From Ligustrum vulgare (Eukaryota; Streptophyta; Magnoliopsida; Lamiales; Oleaceae), in assembly GCA_963555705.1 (NCBI GenBank), contig OY743187.1, positions 15,266,133 to 15,330,132 on the forward strand: a stretch of 64,000 bases of DNA, written 5' to 3'. The notes below the pieces were generated by a model. It did no database searches, was not told where the DNA came from, and worked only from the letters and a program-made list of their open reading frames with translations. Below, one piece after another: positions 60,202 to 64,000 of the stretch (the stretch's first letter is position 1; each line of letters opens with the position of its first letter). The position numbers were made by a program, and so were the translations under genes.

Positions 60202-60360
60202 AGCCTGTTTGGTAACGTTATTTTTAGATTTTTATTAATTATGAATGTGTGGTTTAAAAATGTTTGAAAAATAAAAAAATGTGGACTTTACTAAGAGTGG
60301 ATGGTTGAGATTTTGTTTGAAAAGTTGAGGTGAAAAAAATCATATTACCAAATAGACTCT
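60202..60360. repeat. MITE-like repeat, family B
   Basis: Starts gcctgtttggtaacgtta, ends catattaccaaatagactc and contains ggatggttgagattttg. Inverted ends are visible. Confidence 0.65.
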
Positions 60361-61063
60361 AATTGTTAAGATTTGTAATATATATTTTGCATATATTTTA
60401 ATAAAAGCTAGTATTAAACATAAATAAATGAGCAAAATAAGTAAATTAATAAATAAAATTGATTTTTAATAACAAATAATTGATCAAAATATGAAGTCAC
60501 AAAAATTATTTGGACTTAATTGAATTTACTTAAAAGATTGGATGCTTATTATTTCTTTTAATTTGATAAGAAAAGCAACACTAATTGATATTAATTATTT
60601 TGGACCACGTAAAATTTAGTTAAGAAATAATTAAATATCATTGTAGGACTTAAATAAAATAATATTGAAATAGTGGGAAATTGAAAAAAAGTAAAAGGTA
60701 CAAAATAAAATTTTTACATATAATATTTGATGTAATTTTAATGACGATATGTTTACAGTTGGCTCTTACTTGTGAATTCGTATTAAAGTTCTCGTTGAGA
60801 TTTTTAATTTGACTCCCATATTGCATATTTTTCAATTTCAAAATAATGTTATAATTATCAAATGTATTTTGTTTCATCGAAATACTTCTATTTTAAGAAA
60901 AATATTTTAGACGAGAAAAGTTTCAAAATCTATTCTTGGGAAGTGTTCTTCTTTTATATAGAGTATGATATGATTGTTATGTATCGATACCATGACATTT
61001 AAGTAAAAATACTTGTATAACTTAGCAAGTGGCACCAGTTTTAAAGCTCAAATATCGACACTT

Positions 61064-61246
61064 GACAATGAAGTATCGGTACTTAGATTAAGGTATCTAT
61101 GAATATTTGACAATGAAGAATCGATACTTAGATTAAGGTATCTATACGATACCTGACAATGAAGTATCGATACTTATATTAAGGTATCTATTCGATACCT
61201 GACAATGAAGTATCGATACTTAGATTAAGGTATCAATTATACCGAG
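61064..61246. repeat. 46-bp tandem repeat, four copies
   Basis: gacaatgaag(t/a)atcg starts at 61064, 61109, 61155 and 61201. Each unit contains tatcgatac, itself a palindrome-like word, and aaggtatcta. Confidence 0.92.
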
Positions 61247-61579
61247 TTTTATTAGACGATAATTTAAACTAACTTCCATCATGATCTACTAAAACATTAT
61301 CAAAAGCTTTACTAAAAAACACCTAGACTAGCTTCACCAATTAAAAATATGTAGTTTTTTTGTTAACTTTTCAAGAATAATTAAACTTTTTAAGCTTAGC
61401 CGATCGAGCATGCTTGTGTGAATATATATATATATAATAACAGTTCCCATGTAGTAAGTACTGCAAATTCCACCCAAAAAAGGCCTTAAGGATCAATCAT
61501 AGATACAATTCCTTTAATAAATCAACAATTAATGAAAATCAAAACAAAATAGGCAAAAACCATGTAATTAAATACTTAC

Positions 61580-61772
61580 GTCTACCAAAATGATTCACAG
61601 TTTGATCAACAATCCTTCTGCAGTCCTCAACCTTTGAAACATCAGCACGAACCACTAAAACATCTGGTGCCCCAAGCTCCCATGCCCTTTCGGCTACTTC
61701 CTGAAGACTCCTCATCCTCCTCGCAGCAAGAACTAAACACGCTCCTCTTTTAGCATACTCGTATGCAAGATG
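61580..61772 (-). pseudogene. Second SDR copy, exon 2
   Basis: 193 nt from TTGCAG|CAT to GAC|GTAAGT. It reads HLAYEYAKRGACLVLAARRM, then VLVVRADVSKVEDCRRIVDQ and NHFGR. ARR after the second strand fits NADP preference. The exon is intact and ends in phase 1, which matches the exon at 51050. It could belong to a third copy whose later exons are elsewhere, but order, strand and phase favour one gene. Confidence 0.85.
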
Positions 61773-61822
61773 CTGCAATATTTCACAAATTTTCATACAT
61801 ACCCGCGTGGCAATCTTTATCT

Positions 61823-64000
<2,178 letters not shown>

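Larger units (their letters stand above)
58713..61063. other. AT-rich intron DNA with MITE-like copies
   Basis: Contains a family C copy at 59072-59250 and a family B copy at 60202-60360. The remainder is low-complexity AT-rich DNA with no recognised gene. Confidence 0.5.
39784..61772 (-). pseudogene. Steroleosin/11-beta-HSD-like SDR, second copy, interrupted by transposons
   Basis: Five exons of the family can be placed in order on the minus strand: 61772-61580, 51050-50965, 47439-47315 plus 40575-40570, 40497-40333 and 40074-39784. All junction phases agree, for example GGTAGAC|GT joins TG|GAT to give FGRLDHLVNNAG. Together they cover the NAD(P) fold, the Ser-Tyr-Lys region (SSSASWLP .. 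SFYTASKAA) and the C-terminus. Exon 1 must lie beyond the window. Two lesions are clear: a 1-bp deletion in exon 4 near 47372 and a 6.7-kb Copia insertion inside exon 4. The exon 4 acceptor also reads ..taacgg where AG is expected. Intron 2 is 10.5 kb. Whether the far exon 2 belongs to this copy is inferred from phase and order only. Confidence 0.75.

Overview
This is a repeat-rich, AT-rich nuclear segment from a seed plant, probably a eudicot. The host genes have introns with plant-type splice sites and belong to plant families: a BAHD feruloyltransferase of the suberin type, a TPD1-like secreted protein, steroleosin-type short-chain dehydrogenases (SDRs), a peroxiredoxin II fragment and a GH9 endoglucanase exon. 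The rest is mostly LTR retrotransposons, solo LTRs, DNA transposons, MITEs and microsatellites. I see no CRISPR, rRNA or prokaryotic feature.

Layout. 1-5998: a decayed Copia element whose 5' LTR is cut by the window edge. 6162-10637 (minus): a TPD1-like gene in two exons that join in phase across a 4-kb, MITE-filled intron. 12137-16231: a complete LTR element (perfect target duplication gggat, tRNA-iMet primer site) that encodes only Gag and protease. 17187-20670: minus-strand LTR pieces of a Tat/Ogre-like group. 21676-23666: a 2-kb solo LTR (duplication ttgca) holding two tandem arrays. 25512-25689: a peroxiredoxin II fragment with an internal deletion. 27522-30449 (minus): an apparently intact HHT1/ASFT-like omega-hydroxyacid feruloyltransferase, the best functional gene here. 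31612-32470: a solo LTR (gaatt).

34900-61772 (minus) holds two tandem SDR copies. The first (34900-37420) is a pseudogene with a stop at codon 3, a hAT MITE in exon 2, missing exons and a frameshift. The second (39784-61772) has exons 2-6 in the window, but exon 4 has a 1-bp deletion and is split by a young Copia element (40581-47314, duplication gaaac) whose 1355-codon polyprotein frame is intact. Its introns hold two more solo LTRs (47557-48444; 48530-50041), a tRNA-like repeat with inverted arms, a decayed Gypsy RT fragment, a 4.8-kb CACTA element carrying a GH9 exon (52469-57305), a second hAT MITE, Helitron-like tandem copies and a long TC/TA microsatellite. Exon 1 of this copy is not in the window.

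The least expected pattern is that LTRs from at least four otherwise dissimilar families all carry GC-rich palindromes, some 20 bp and perfect, upstream of the likely TATA box. I know no standard feature that explains this. Repeat identity and boundaries were read by eye; no alignment or database search was run.
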